In this document: positions 41,922 to 51,365 of the stretch, one piece after another | Numbering within the stretch: the stretch's first letter is position 1 | How the letters are laid out: each line of letters begins with the position of its first letter | Assembly (NCBI GenBank): GCA_025353765.1 | Contig: JANXOD010000024.1 | Coordinates: 152,530-216,529, forward strand | DNA length: 64,000 nucleotides | DNA from: Sphingobacteriales bacterium | GTDB lineage: Bacteria > Bacteroidota > Bacteroidia > Sphingobacteriales > Sphingobacteriaceae | Direction: 5' to 3' | The notes under the pieces: generated by a model | Told to the model about the DNA's origin: nothing | Seen by the model: the letters and a program-made list of their open reading frames with translations, nothing else | Database searches by the model: none | Program-made: the position numbers and the translations under genes

Positions 41922-43394
41922 ATGTTACGACAAAATCTTCAGCAAAAGTTACTTCAAAAGCTTTCTCCCCAGCAAATACAATTTATAAAGCTATTACAGG
42001 TACCTACTGTTGCCCTTGATACCCGCATTAAAGAAGAGCTGGAAGAAAATCCTGCATTGGAAGATCTTAGCTTGGCTAATATGAATGAGCCTGTGGAAGA
42101 ATATCCGGATCGCGATCCAGACGAAGACACTTTTAATGCAGAAGAAAGTCATGATGATTTTGAAGAATTTAATGTGGATGATTACATTCAGGATGATAAT
42201 GTAAACGATTATGGGTCAAAATATGATCAAAATGGTGATGAGGATGATGAAAGAAAAGAAATACCAATTGCCATACAGAGTTCTTTTTTTGAAAGTTTAC
42301 AGGCTCAATTAGATCTGGCACCATTATCTGACAAGGATTTTATAATAGGTCAACAAATTATAGGCAGTCTGGATGATGATGGATATTTAAGGCGACCACT
42401 AAACTCTTTAATTGATGATTTGGCCTTTTCACAAAATGTATTTGCAGAAGAAGACGAAGTTGAAGAAATGCTTAAGATTATCCAATCATTCGACCCTGCA
42501 GGTGTTGGTGCCCGTGATCTGCAAGAATGTCTGCTCATTCAGCTTAGAAAAAGAGATCATATTCCATCTGTAAAAAAAGCAATTATTGTTGTTGAGCAAT
42601 ATTTGGATGAGTTTACAAAAAAACATTATGACAAGCTCGAGAAATCATTAAACATGGATTCGGAAGAACTTAGAGAGGTTGTAAATGAAATTTTAAAACT
42701 AAACCCAAAACCCGGAGATTCTAATGCGGTTACCACAAAACAATTACAGGTTATCCCGGATTTTCACATCATAAATAATGATGGAATTTTATTCTTAACG
42801 CTCAATTCTAAAAATGCCCCGGAGCTTCGTGTGAGCCGCTCTTACCAGGAAATGTTTGAACATTATGACAAAACAGCTCAAAAAGATAAAAAATTAAAAG
42901 AAGCTGTTCAGTTTGTGAAGCAAAAATTAGATTCGGCAAAATGGTTTATTGATGCCATAAAACAGCGGCAGCAAACTTTATTAAAAACTATGAATGCCAT
43001 TATGCATTACCAATATGATTATTTCCTTACAGGGGATGATAAAAATTTAAGGCCTATGATCCTTAAAGATATTGCTGATACAATCGGAATGGATATTTCC
43101 ACTGTATCCCGTGTTGCAAATTCAAAATATGTTCAAACTGAGTTTGGCACCTTTTTATTAAAATCATTCTTTTCTGAAGCAATTCAAATGGATAGTGGTG
43201 AAGAAGTTTCTAATAAAGAAGTGAAAAAGATTTTAGAAGAATGCATCGGCAAAGAAGATAAGCGCAGACCATTGGCAGATGAGAAACTAACCGATATTCT
43301 GAAAGAAAAAGGATATAACATTGCCCGCCGAACAGTAGCAAAATACAGAGAAGCAATGAATATTCCTGTGGCAAGATTACGTAAAGAACTATAG
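41922..43394 (+). CDS. rpoN: RNA polymerase sigma-54 factor
   Basis: Directs RNA polymerase to -24/-12 promoters that need AAA activators. 490 residues: Gln-rich region I (RQNLQQKLLQKLSPQQIQFIKLLQVPTVALDTRIKEELEENPALED), an acidic region II, the core-binding domain (FDPAGVGARDLQECLLIQLRKR), the DNA-binding HTH (IADTIGMDISTVSRVANSKYVQTEFGTFLLKSFFS) and the RpoN box ARRTVAKYREAM. A single gene. Confidence 0.97.
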   Translation: MLRQNLQQKLLQKLSPQQIQFIKLLQVPTVALDTRIKEELEENPALEDLSLANMNEPVEEYPDRDPDEDTFNAEESHDDFEEFNVDDYIQDDNVNDYGSKYDQNGDEDDERKEIPIAIQSSFFESLQAQLDLAPLSDKDFIIGQQIIGSLDDDGYLRRPLNSLIDDLAFSQNVFAEEDEVEEMLKIIQSFDPAGVGARDLQECLLIQLRKRDHIPSVKKAIIVVEQYLDEFTKKHYDKLEKSLNMDSEELREVVNEILKLNPKPGDSNAVTTKQLQVIPDFHIINNDGILFLTLNSKNAPELRVSRSYQEMFEHYDKTAQKDKKLKEAVQFVKQKLDSAKWFIDAIKQRQQTLLKTMNAIMHYQYDYFLTGDDKNLRPMILKDIADTIGMDISTVSRVANSKYVQTEFGTFLLKSFFSEAIQMDSGEEVSNKEVKKILEECIGKEDKRRPLADEKLTDILKEKGYNIARRTVAKYREAMNIPVARLRKEL

Positions 43395-43469
43395 ATTAAA
43401 ATGATCAAATGAATCAGGAATAAAATATTCATTCTCATTTTGACATTCAATCATTCCTATATACCTTCC

Positions 43470-44483
43470 CTACCAAAACCGATGAGGGCAAGTTACCTTA
43501 TAATGGTTATTGAGCAATAACCCTAACACAATTTCATGAGTTCCATTACTTACCGAACGCAAGTTGGAAGTAGTGAAATCATACGAATAGCTCAAATTAA
43601 CTAATGATCCGGCATTAAAACCTAATAAGGCTGCAAAGGAATCATCTTTCCTATAACTTCCTCCCATCCAAAATTTATCTTTAAAAGCTATTTTTATGTT
43701 TAAATCTATAGATACAGGTGCAGGTGAAACCAGTTTTACCATAGTGGATGGGATTGCAGTAATATTCTCACTTAAATAAAACTTATAGCCAGCTGTTAAA
43801 AACACATGAGGTACCTGTTTACCCTCGTTATATGAGGCATTATTGGTAAAAGAAATAGGCCTGAATAATAACTGCTGAGCAGAAACACCTGCAAAATATT
43901 GTGGCCCATAAAACCACACTCCAACTCCAAGATCAGGCTGAATTTTGCTGCTTTCATCAATAGCAATAGCAGGATCCAGATTGTTTTCGAGCGTAATTTT
44001 AGAAGCATCAAGGCTAATTTTTGAAATACCGGCAGCAATACCTACTGCAATATTTGCTTTTTCTGTAAGCCCTAAATGATAAGCATAGGTTAGATCTATA
44101 TTTGTTGTGGATATCGGTCCAACTTTATCCGAAACTGCATAAAAACCTATCCCATGATGAGGTTCTGAAGCCATATAGTTTTGTGTATAACTTCTACTCA
44201 TAGGGTTATCGCCATCATTTTCAAATGAAGTTGCATTATCGTACAAAAATTTTTTGCCTAAAGGCGCATGAATAGAAATATAAGATGTTACAGGTGCATT
44301 TTCTAAGCCTTCCCATTGGTTGCGGTAACCAGCCTTTACATCTGTATAATTTTCGATTCCGGAAATTGCAGGGTTAAGAATAAAATTATTGAAAATATAT
44401 TGAGTGTATTGTGGCCTTTGTTGCCCCATTACAGTTCCACTAAAAAGCATGAAAAGAAATAGACTTTCTATCTTTTTAATCAT
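43470..44483 (-). CDS. PorP/SprF family type IX secretion-associated membrane protein
   Basis: A 337-residue protein: signal peptide (FLFMLFSGTVMGQQ), then QYTQYIFNNFILNPAISGIENYTDVKAGYRNQWEGLENAPVT, the diagnostic start of PorP/SprF barrels, and a long beta-rich C-terminal part. Such proteins sit in the outer membrane and often accompany a PKD/CHU_C surface protein, which they help to display. The large gene upstream (4 bp away) is exactly such a protein, so the two probably form one functional pair. Confidence 0.92.
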   Translation of the reverse strand: MIKKIESLFLFMLFSGTVMGQQRPQYTQYIFNNFILNPAISGIENYTDVKAGYRNQWEGLENAPVTSYISIHAPLGKKFLYDNATSFENDGDNPMSRSYTQNYMASEPHHGIGFYAVSDKVGPISTTNIDLTYAYHLGLTEKANIAVGIAAGISKISLDASKITLENNLDPAIAIDESSKIQPDLGVGVWFYGPQYFAGVSAQQLLFRPISFTNNASYNEGKQVPHVFLTAGYKFYLSENITAIPSTMVKLVSPAPVSIDLNIKIAFKDKFWMGGSYRKDDSFAALLGFNAGSLVNLSYSYDFTTSNLRSVSNGTHEIVLGLLLNNHYKVTCPHRFW

Positions 44484-44487
44484 GAAA

Positions 44488-46172
44488 CTACCTCAAAATT
44501 GTAACTGAACCCGTTATCAGTTTCCTGCCATTTCTAGGATTAACGATGTAGTAATAAGTGCCGACGGGCAAATCTATATTATTATACCTTCCATTCCACG
44601 GTATGGGATATCCCGATGAGGTAAATACTTTCTCGCCATAGCGGTTATATATTTCCACCGTAGCATCAGGATAAGTATTAAGATATTTAATATCCCATTC
44701 ATCATTAATACCATCGCCATTAGGTGTAAAGGTGTTAGGAACACTTGGAGATGATAGCACTTTAACAAAAACGTCATCTGTTACAGAACAATCTTTATCC
44801 GAAGTAATAGTTAAGATATAGATCATATCGGTTTCAGGTGAAGCAATAGGATTTAATATATCATCGCGATCTAAACCTCTGGACGGTGTCCATTTATATT
44901 TGATGTTTTCACCTAAAGCTTTTGCCTGCAATTGGATTTGCCCTCCATCCAGTATAGTCTGATCCGGACCAGCATCCAGCTTTGGTGTAGGATAAACCAT
45001 AATATCCTGAGTTTTATAATCTGTACAGCCATTTGAAGCCATATAAGTATAAGTAAGAGTATGTGGCCCTATACCCGCTTTAGCAGGATCAAATATTCCC
45101 GTAGAGGAAATACCATCTCCTGTAAACTCTCCTATGCCGGGAATCGTATGTAATTCTTGTGCCTGTGTTATTTGATAAGGTAATTTTTCTTCACATACCC
45201 CTGGAATAACATCAAATTGAACTTCCGGGACTGCATGAAGAGTTACCGGTATAATTAAATCTGAAATGCATGTAGCACCAGAATAAGCAACCATCCTTAC
45301 GTTATAAATCTTGGTTAAGGGTGTATGAAAAACAGGGTATTGATGGGAATATTGCTTTGCAGTCTGACCTCTTAAATTAGGATGATCATCCAGCACTTTC
45401 GTATTAGGATCATTGGTATAATCAAAATACCATTCAATGCTTGTTATTTGTCCAAAATCTACGGTTGCTTTATCTTCAAAAATTACCGGATCTATACTAC
45501 ATAATTTATTTGAGTTTAAAATATTAAACTGTGCTTTAGGCGTACTTCCATTTACTGTAAAAGGCTTTATTAGTGTAACAGGGCATCCATTTATACTCGT
45601 TACGGTTAGTTTCACATCATAATTGGCGGCAACGGTATACGCATGTGATGGATTTTTTTGACCTGATGTATTCGGATGTTGTGCATTTGCAAACTGATCA
45701 CCAAAATCCCATGAATAAGTAAAGTTAGATTCAGTTCCATCAACAATACTTGACTTATCTTTAAATAAAGCCAAGCCATCACTAATACAAAAAGCAGGCG
45801 TTTCAAAATCTACCTGTGGTAAATCATGAATAGTTAGCTGATGAGTAATTTCTGCACCAATGCATCCTTTCTCAGTTTCTACACTTAGCTTTACATCATA
45901 TTTCCCTGCTTTATTAAATGTATGTGGAGGGTTTTTTACTGCTGATGATAAGGTTTGTCCATCGCCAAAATCCCAGTTCCATTTTACAATAGTACCATCA
46001 ACAGTAGTAGATTTATCGAAAAAATTAACAGCCTGGTTTTCACATAAAAATGTAGAATAGGTAAAATCTGCTATGGGTTGCTCACGAATATGGATTTTTT
46101 TTGATACTACCCCTGATGTACAGCCTGTTTCCCCCTCTACAACTAAGTGTACATTAAAATCACCAGCTTTGA
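44488..46172 (-). CDS. C-terminal part of the split surface protein: PKD domains and CHU_C sorting domain
   Basis: The reading frame is open from the AT tract to the end. It contains several PKD domains (WNWDFGDGQTLSSAVKNPPHTF, FTYSWDFGDQFANAQHPNTSG), a further Ig-like region, and at the C-terminus the gliding-motility-associated domain SVPNTFTPNGDGINDEWDIKY ... VEIYNRYGEKVFTS ... LPVGTYYYIVNPRNGRKLITGSVTILR (TIGR04131-like), which is the type B sorting signal for type IX secretion. The ORF-track start (TTG at 45774) is arbitrary. Confidence 0.8.
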
Positions 46173-48083
46173 TATATATATATGTTTGGGATTTGCAATA
46201 TCTGAAGTGCTTCCATCACCAAAATCCCAGGTCCATTTATTGATTATTCTTCCGGCATCTGTACTTAAATCCTTAAAATTAATTTCACTACCAAGACAAG
46301 TATCCTTGCTTGATGATGAAAAATCAGATACTGGAAGATCGTAAACGTTAAAATTAAAGTTTATATCTTCACTGGGATTACATCCTATAGGATTGGGGTT
46401 GACCGCAGTTACTACAATTTTGTAATTGTTATTTGTAGGGAAAACGGGAGCATTACCTGGAAATTTGTACACATAAACCGGTTTCCCATCTACTGTTTCA
46501 GTATCGAATAATATAGGATTAGGATCCTGAACTACCGGATCACCTTTACCTAAATCCCATTCTAAATCATCGGTTTGATAGGGTAACCTTAAAAATAACG
46601 AAACAGGTTCATTAACACAGCCACTGGAAACAACATTGCCGTTTATTGTACTGGTAATAGTTAAGTTTTGAAACAGGTTTTTAACATCGGCCCCAGCCAA
46701 ATACGCATAAGATTCTACCTGACCATAGCCATACGCAATAGCTATAAAGCCACCCTTTGCTGTAATCCGATGCTGTGCTTGCAAATTAGTTACATCTATA
46801 ATTACATAGCTGTATTGATTATCTATGGTTTTGAAAACACTATTGATCGCATTTCCATCTAATTTTAATGAGGGTGCATCTGCTGTTTTAATGATTACAT
46901 TGAGATAGTATGTTTGAATATTGGTATTTACCCCACTCACACTGCCTAGCTTAGAATAAACCGTAATATCACTTAAGGTTTGTTCTATTGGATTTAACAT
47001 CGTAAGCTCGGGATCTCCTCTAAATGAGGCAGTCTGTGTATTAGACGAGTTTTTCAAGTTACAGGTTTGTGATGTTTGCAGTTGTGCCACTCCGATGGGT
47101 TTATCTGCCGAAATAACATTAGGAGTAGTGGCAAAAAAGGTAATGATCTGCCCTTTCGTATATGGATTGGCTAAAGGAGTACCATTTGCGATAGCTGTGC
47201 TTCCGTTTACCGTTACAGTGGTATTATCTTGTGCAACTATAATCCGGATAATATCCGTATTGCCATTTTCTGAATTGAAGAAAGGTGCTGTGACATAATT
47301 TTTACCCCAGGAAGAGATTGGAAACAATTGCTGATAAATATTATCGCCACCACTGGGAACCCGGGAACTCCCGGCTTCACAAAATGCAACCCAGGTATTG
47401 CCTGAGAAAAATGCCAGCGGTTTACAATTACCAACGGTGCGAATATAGGAGCCTGATAAATCGGCAACAGCCTGGTATTGATAAATATCTCCTTTATTTA
47501 ATTGTATGGTAAAAGGAATATTAATGGCATGTATACCATCAGTGCTTGCGGCCTTGGGTGTTATTTCAATAATGGTATTATCTTCAACCGCAAGTGCAGT
47601 AAATTCTGAAAAAGCCAGCCCTGCATTTGTAGGGCTTGTATTATTGTATGAAAAAGCATAGTAATCTTTACCTAAAGCGCTTGTTGGTAAAATAAGAGAG
47701 CCTCCGGTACGGGCACTGCTTGAAATGATAGAGAAAACAGATATGGGCTGATCTGTAGTAATATGAATGCCTTTATTGATTTCGGTTAGGTTAGATGAAC
47801 CTATGTATACATTAAATATATTAGGATCAACAAATACGGGAGTGACTACATTCGCAATTATATTACCGGCCGAAATAATATTGCCATTAGCCTGTACTTT
47901 ATAAGAAGTAGTTACATCGGAGGATAAGAAGAGGGTCATTCTTGAGTTTAGTTCATCAATATGGCCTGCATAAGCCACCCAGAAATCAGTTCCCTTATTA
48001 GAAGTTTGGGCCTTAGAGTTCAGCGTAAACACAAAAATAATGGATATCATTAATCCAATCTTTTTAAGTTGCTTTAAGAACAT
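46143..48083 (-). CDS. N-terminal part of the split surface protein: signal peptide and IgGFc-binding-like domain
   Basis: 646 codons: signal peptide (IGLMISIIFVFTLNSKAQ), the block SNKGTDFWVAYAGHIDELNSRMTLFLSS, and a long beta-rich region (ILPTSALGKDYYAFSYN, FPISSWGKNYVTAPFF) resembling the IgGFc-binding N-terminal domain found in many Bacteroidota surface proteins. Next come a metal- or sugar-binding-like Ig segment and the first PKD domain (WTWDFGDGSTSDIANPKH), where the frame breaks. As read, the product would lack the C-terminal sorting domain and could not be displayed by the type IX system. Confidence 0.8.
   Translation of the reverse strand: MFLKQLKKIGLMISIIFVFTLNSKAQTSNKGTDFWVAYAGHIDELNSRMTLFLSSDVTTSYKVQANGNIISAGNIIANVVTPVFVDPNIFNVYIGSSNLTEINKGIHITTDQPISVFSIISSSARTGGSLILPTSALGKDYYAFSYNNTSPTNAGLAFSEFTALAVEDNTIIEITPKAASTDGIHAINIPFTIQLNKGDIYQYQAVADLSGSYIRTVGNCKPLAFFSGNTWVAFCEAGSSRVPSGGDNIYQQLFPISSWGKNYVTAPFFNSENGNTDIIRIIVAQDNTTVTVNGSTAIANGTPLANPYTKGQIITFFATTPNVISADKPIGVAQLQTSQTCNLKNSSNTQTASFRGDPELTMLNPIEQTLSDITVYSKLGSVSGVNTNIQTYYLNVIIKTADAPSLKLDGNAINSVFKTIDNQYSYVIIDVTNLQAQHRITAKGGFIAIAYGYGQVESYAYLAGADVKNLFQNLTITSTINGNVVSSGCVNEPVSLFLRLPYQTDDLEWDLGKGDPVVQDPNPILFDTETVDGKPVYVYKFPGNAPVFPTNNNYKIVVTAVNPNPIGCNPSEDINFNFNVYDLPVSDFSSSSKDTCLGSEINFKDLSTDAGRIINKWTWDFGDGSTSDIANPKHIYISKLVILMYT
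46172..46183. repeat. (AT)6 dinucleotide tract at the frameshift
   Basis: Six AT units on the minus strand inside a PKD codon run. 5 or 8 units would give an open 3.6-kb reading frame; 6 units closes it. Confidence 0.88.
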
Positions 48084-48292
48084 ACCCGATTATAATGCAG
48101 CATTCATTAAAATTTAAAACATGCTTGTTAAAAAAACGCAATAATGGCTTTAAATATACGAAATGCTTAGTATACCAAACAACATTTCTAAGGATACGTC
48201 ATTAAATTTGGGATATTAGAGCGTGTTTAAGTCACATTGGAAGTTTTCAAAATTTTGGATTGGGAGCCTTCAGAGAACTGTGTTACTTTACT

Positions 48293-48502
48293 ATGCCGGG
48301 AGCTAACGATGGCGGAGGCAAAACTCTGGTTGGCACAGGTAAAACTAGTGATGGCGGAAGCAAAACTCCTATTGGCATAGGCAAAACTAGCGATGGCGGA
48401 GGTAAAATTCCTATTGGCACAGGTAAAACTAGCAATGGCAGAGGTAAAATTCCTGTTGGCACAGGCAAAACTAGCGATGGTGCTAATATAATTCCTGTCT
48501 AA
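48293..48502 (+). CDS. Possible ORF of 14-residue repeats (GGGKTPIGTGKTSD)
   Basis: Low-complexity peptide: PGANDGGGKTLVGTGKTSD then three more units (GGSKTPIGIGKTSD, GGGKIPIGTGKTSN, GRGKIPVGTGKTSD). The DNA repeats keep the frame (42 bp), and differences between units include many silent changes. No signal peptide or known motif. The first ATG gives 69 residues; the ORF track used a TTG at 48260. It may not be a real gene. Confidence 0.3.
   Translation: MPGANDGGGKTLVGTGKTSDGGSKTPIGIGKTSDGGGKIPIGTGKTSNGRGKIPVGTGKTSDGANIIPV
48311..48502 (+). repeat. 42-bp tandem repeat, about 4.5 units
   Basis: Units start at 48311, 48353, 48395, 48437 and 48479 (partial). Core: GGCGGAGGYAAAA-TCCT-TTGGCACAGG. 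Confidence 0.9.
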
Positions 48503-48583
48503 GTGTTGTCAGGTAGAAATAATTCTCAACACTTAAAAACAGTTTCAAACAAATAAATAGAAAAAGTATACAAATCAATCTCC

Positions 48584-51187
48584 TTAATTCCCCGAACTCT
48601 CAGCCGGTTTTTTCTTTTTGAAGAGCCCATCCAATACATTTTTAATCGCTTTTTTAGTGGTGGTATCTTTAGTTAGTATTTTATCTAATTCTTCCTTCCC
48701 TTTTACTACAGCCTTATTTTTCATGCTATTTATAGTATCTTTTGCGGTACTTATAGCCTGTTTTTTTACGTCATTGGCTAACGTACTGGTTCCTTGTTTC
48801 AAATCTGTTTTCAAGCTTGGGTTTTTTATAGTGCCACCCATTTTTACAGACAAGTTGATAATATCACTCATCTTTATCGGAATGCCACTAGCATTTGCTT
48901 TACTGGTCAGATTATTGACCAATGCATTACCATTAGCACCCATCATACTACGGTGCAGTTTCAAATTAATATTATAATCCAATGATTGATCAAAGCCATG
49001 TGTACCTGCAATTTCCATGTTGATATCACTTACTTTTATATTAAACGGCTTCACCTGCACTTTCCCGTTTGCAAAAGCAATATGATTGTTCACATTATTT
49101 AGAGAAATATCTTTTAACTGGGATACATTAAGCGTTTTGGCAAGCTTATTTAAAGGCTCAAAATTCGTTATAACACCTTTTAATAATAACATATTCCCAT
49201 CGCCGGTTAAAGAACTTAAATCGGGCATCATATTTTCACCCAGTTTACCATTCATACTTAATTTTGAGGTTAATTTACCTGAAATAAACTGCCCGATAGG
49301 CATTAACTTCTGAACGGTATTAAATGCATTAAAGGTTTTTTGTACATCTACATCCCTTACATCATAACTTAAGGCAATATCTGGTTTCTTTTTACTGATT
49401 TTGGTAGAATAAGAACCATTTACTGCCATTGTACCATCTAATGCCTGGCCTTTTACATTATTCATAAAAACGGTTTCGTCCTTAAGTACAATGTTGCCGC
49501 TTAGGTTTTGAATATCTAGTTTATCATAATGTACTTTGCCAATATCTGCATTAACCAAAAATTTAACACGATTAGGCACAGCAAAAGGAGTTGAGGCAGT
49601 ACTGTTTTGGGCAGCGGTATTGCCGGAAGTTGCCATCCAGTCATTTAAATTTAATTGATCTGCCTTTACGTTAAGTGATCCATCCAAAGGCTGATTTTTT
49701 AACATAAAGCCCAATAAATTATTCAATATACCAGTAGCATTAAAATTTGTTTTTAAATACTGGCCTTTAAAATTATTGATAATTACATTTTTAGGATTAA
49801 AGGTCATTAATAGATTACTCACATCAATGCCGCCCGGATAATCTTTTGAAACGTAATTCATATTATTGATCTGAACAGTGCCTGCTGCATTAAACTGATC
49901 AAATTGTTTTTTTTCTATGGCTGCTACATTTCCCTTGAGATTCACATTTGCATCTAACAGCCCCGATAGTTTAGTACCTTTTTCCAGCTTGGAAAATTGA
50001 CTTACATTAGCTAAGTTTAATTTTCCTTTAGCCGCCGCATCAATAAACATATTCGTAACCGGATTTTTAATCAGCAATCTGAAATCAAAAGGTTCATTAT
50101 CCATTTCTATATGCCCTTTTGGAATATTGATCACCGAATGATCTGTAATACCATCCGGATTATTAACATTGACTATCAGATTGATGTTTTTAACAGGCTT
50201 AGGCAGATCGATATACTTAAATGAGCCATTTTGAACTTCCAAATTAATTCCATAAGCCGGAATAGAAGTTTTGCTATACGTTCCTTTGGCAAACCCATTA
50301 AAAATAGCTTTCCCACTTGCTTCTACTTTATCAAAATCTTTTTTAAATACGGCCGGCACTAAAGACAGAATACTTTTAAATTCGGTGGAAGGTGCATTAA
50401 ATTTAATATCCATCACATAACTGCTATCCAATAATTGAACAAAGCCTTCGGTGAATAATTTCAAGTTATTTACGGTAATATCACCTGTTTTAAATGAATA
50501 TTTTTGGGCTTTATGATCCACCTGAATATCAGTTGTGATATCTGTCTTTGCATTTACCAGGTAAGGAATATTGTTATAGGTAAAATTAACGGCGCCCGCA
50601 TGAGTAGTTGTGTTTAGTGTAAAAATATCATTCATGAAATCACCACTGCCTTTATGATGCAGATTAATCACTTCTGCATTCATATTGCCCTGCTTATCTA
50701 CATAACTGAGGTATCCATTATTAATTTCGTATTGCTTCAATTTAAGCGATAAAGGTTTTGATTTTGCAGTGTCTGTTTGAGCAGTATCCGGCTTAACAAT
50801 ATCCCAGTTCGTTTTTCCATCTTTATTGACGATAGCATGAATGCGAGGATTATTAACCGTTATCCCATAGATATCCATTTTTTTGCCATTGATAACGCTC
50901 ATTAAATTCAGAGAAACATCAATGTTTTTAGCTGAAATCAAAGTATCTTCCTGAAACTCTCCTGTACCTATAACCTGCAAATCTTCCAGAGCCACGGCTA
51001 CTTTAGGGAAATGGCGAAACAGGGAAATATCTACATCCTTAAAATTAACTTTCGCATTCAGTTTTTTATTGATTGTTTCTTTAACAATCATCGTGATTTT
51101 ATCTTTAAACAGATAAGGAACAGCAAATGCGACAGCTGTGATTAATACCACTATAATGGCTGTGATTTTTAAGAATTTTTTAAGCAT
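48584..51187 (-). CDS. AsmA-like protein (envelope lipid-transport or assembly family)
   Basis: An 867-residue protein with an N-terminal membrane anchor (LKITAIIVVLITAVAFAVPYLF) and a long periplasmic part typical of AsmA: KVNFKDVDISLFRHFPKVAVALEDLQV, repeated beta-rich segments, and the C-terminal AsmA_2-like block (GDGNMLLLKGVITNFEPLNKLAKTLNVSQLKDISLNNV). Large AsmA-like proteins are thought to form bridges for phospholipid movement to the outer membrane. It ends in a basic Lys-rich tail. A single gene. Confidence 0.9.
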   Translation of the reverse strand: MLKKFLKITAIIVVLITAVAFAVPYLFKDKITMIVKETINKKLNAKVNFKDVDISLFRHFPKVAVALEDLQVIGTGEFQEDTLISAKNIDVSLNLMSVINGKKMDIYGITVNNPRIHAIVNKDGKTNWDIVKPDTAQTDTAKSKPLSLKLKQYEINNGYLSYVDKQGNMNAEVINLHHKGSGDFMNDIFTLNTTTHAGAVNFTYNNIPYLVNAKTDITTDIQVDHKAQKYSFKTGDITVNNLKLFTEGFVQLLDSSYVMDIKFNAPSTEFKSILSLVPAVFKKDFDKVEASGKAIFNGFAKGTYSKTSIPAYGINLEVQNGSFKYIDLPKPVKNINLIVNVNNPDGITDHSVINIPKGHIEMDNEPFDFRLLIKNPVTNMFIDAAAKGKLNLANVSQFSKLEKGTKLSGLLDANVNLKGNVAAIEKKQFDQFNAAGTVQINNMNYVSKDYPGGIDVSNLLMTFNPKNVIINNFKGQYLKTNFNATGILNNLLGFMLKNQPLDGSLNVKADQLNLNDWMATSGNTAAQNSTASTPFAVPNRVKFLVNADIGKVHYDKLDIQNLSGNIVLKDETVFMNNVKGQALDGTMAVNGSYSTKISKKKPDIALSYDVRDVDVQKTFNAFNTVQKLMPIGQFISGKLTSKLSMNGKLGENMMPDLSSLTGDGNMLLLKGVITNFEPLNKLAKTLNVSQLKDISLNNVNNHIAFANGKVQVKPFNIKVSDINMEIAGTHGFDQSLDYNINLKLHRSMMGANGNALVNNLTSKANASGIPIKMSDIINLSVKMGGTIKNPSLKTDLKQGTSTLANDVKKQAISTAKDTINSMKNKAVVKGKEELDKILTKDTTTKKAIKNVLDGLFKKKKPAESSGN

Positions 51188-51302
51188 GATGTTTTTAAAA
51201 ATGGTTGAGATGAACTGGCAATAACTATATTTTCACAAGAACAAAAATATATAAAATTTATAAGAGGAAGGATTTCTCATCAGATGAATTTTTTAAACTA
51301 CC

Positions 51303-51342
51303 AAAAAAGCCCGACTGATAAAATTAAATCAGTCGGGCTTTT
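51303..51342 (-). terminator. Rho-independent terminator after clpC
   Basis: A 15-bp stem AAAAGCCCGACTGAT / ATCAGTCGGGCTTTT with an 8-nt loop, followed on the minus strand by further T bases. Confidence 0.92.
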
Positions 51343-51365
51343 AGTATTAATGAATTTCTAAATTA

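Larger units (their letters stand above)
44488..48083 (-). pseudogene. IgGFc/PKD/CHU_C surface protein split by a frameshift at an (AT)6 tract (phase-off or pseudogene)
   Basis: Two ORFs (46143-48083 and 44488-45774) are parts of one gene. After ...SDIANPKHIYI the first frame runs to an early stop (SKLVILMYT), while the frame of the second ORF continues without break as KAGDFNVHLVVEGETGC. The switch lies at CATATATATATATC. Removing one AT gives NPKHIYIKAGDFNVHL, a normal PKD motif, and the total length 3596 nt minus 2 equals 1198 codons. No ATG is available for the second ORF, so it cannot easily be a gene on its own. The intact product would be a secreted protein of about 1197 residues sorted by the type IX system and paired with the adjacent PorP/SprF protein. 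Whether this is reversible phase variation, a dead gene or a sequencing error cannot be told from one sequence. Confidence 0.88.

Noticed and set aside
45774-45774. TTG start of the C-terminal PKD ORF as an independent gene
   Set aside because: The frame is open back to the AT tract with continuous PKD homology, and there is no in-frame ATG; it is part of one longer gene.
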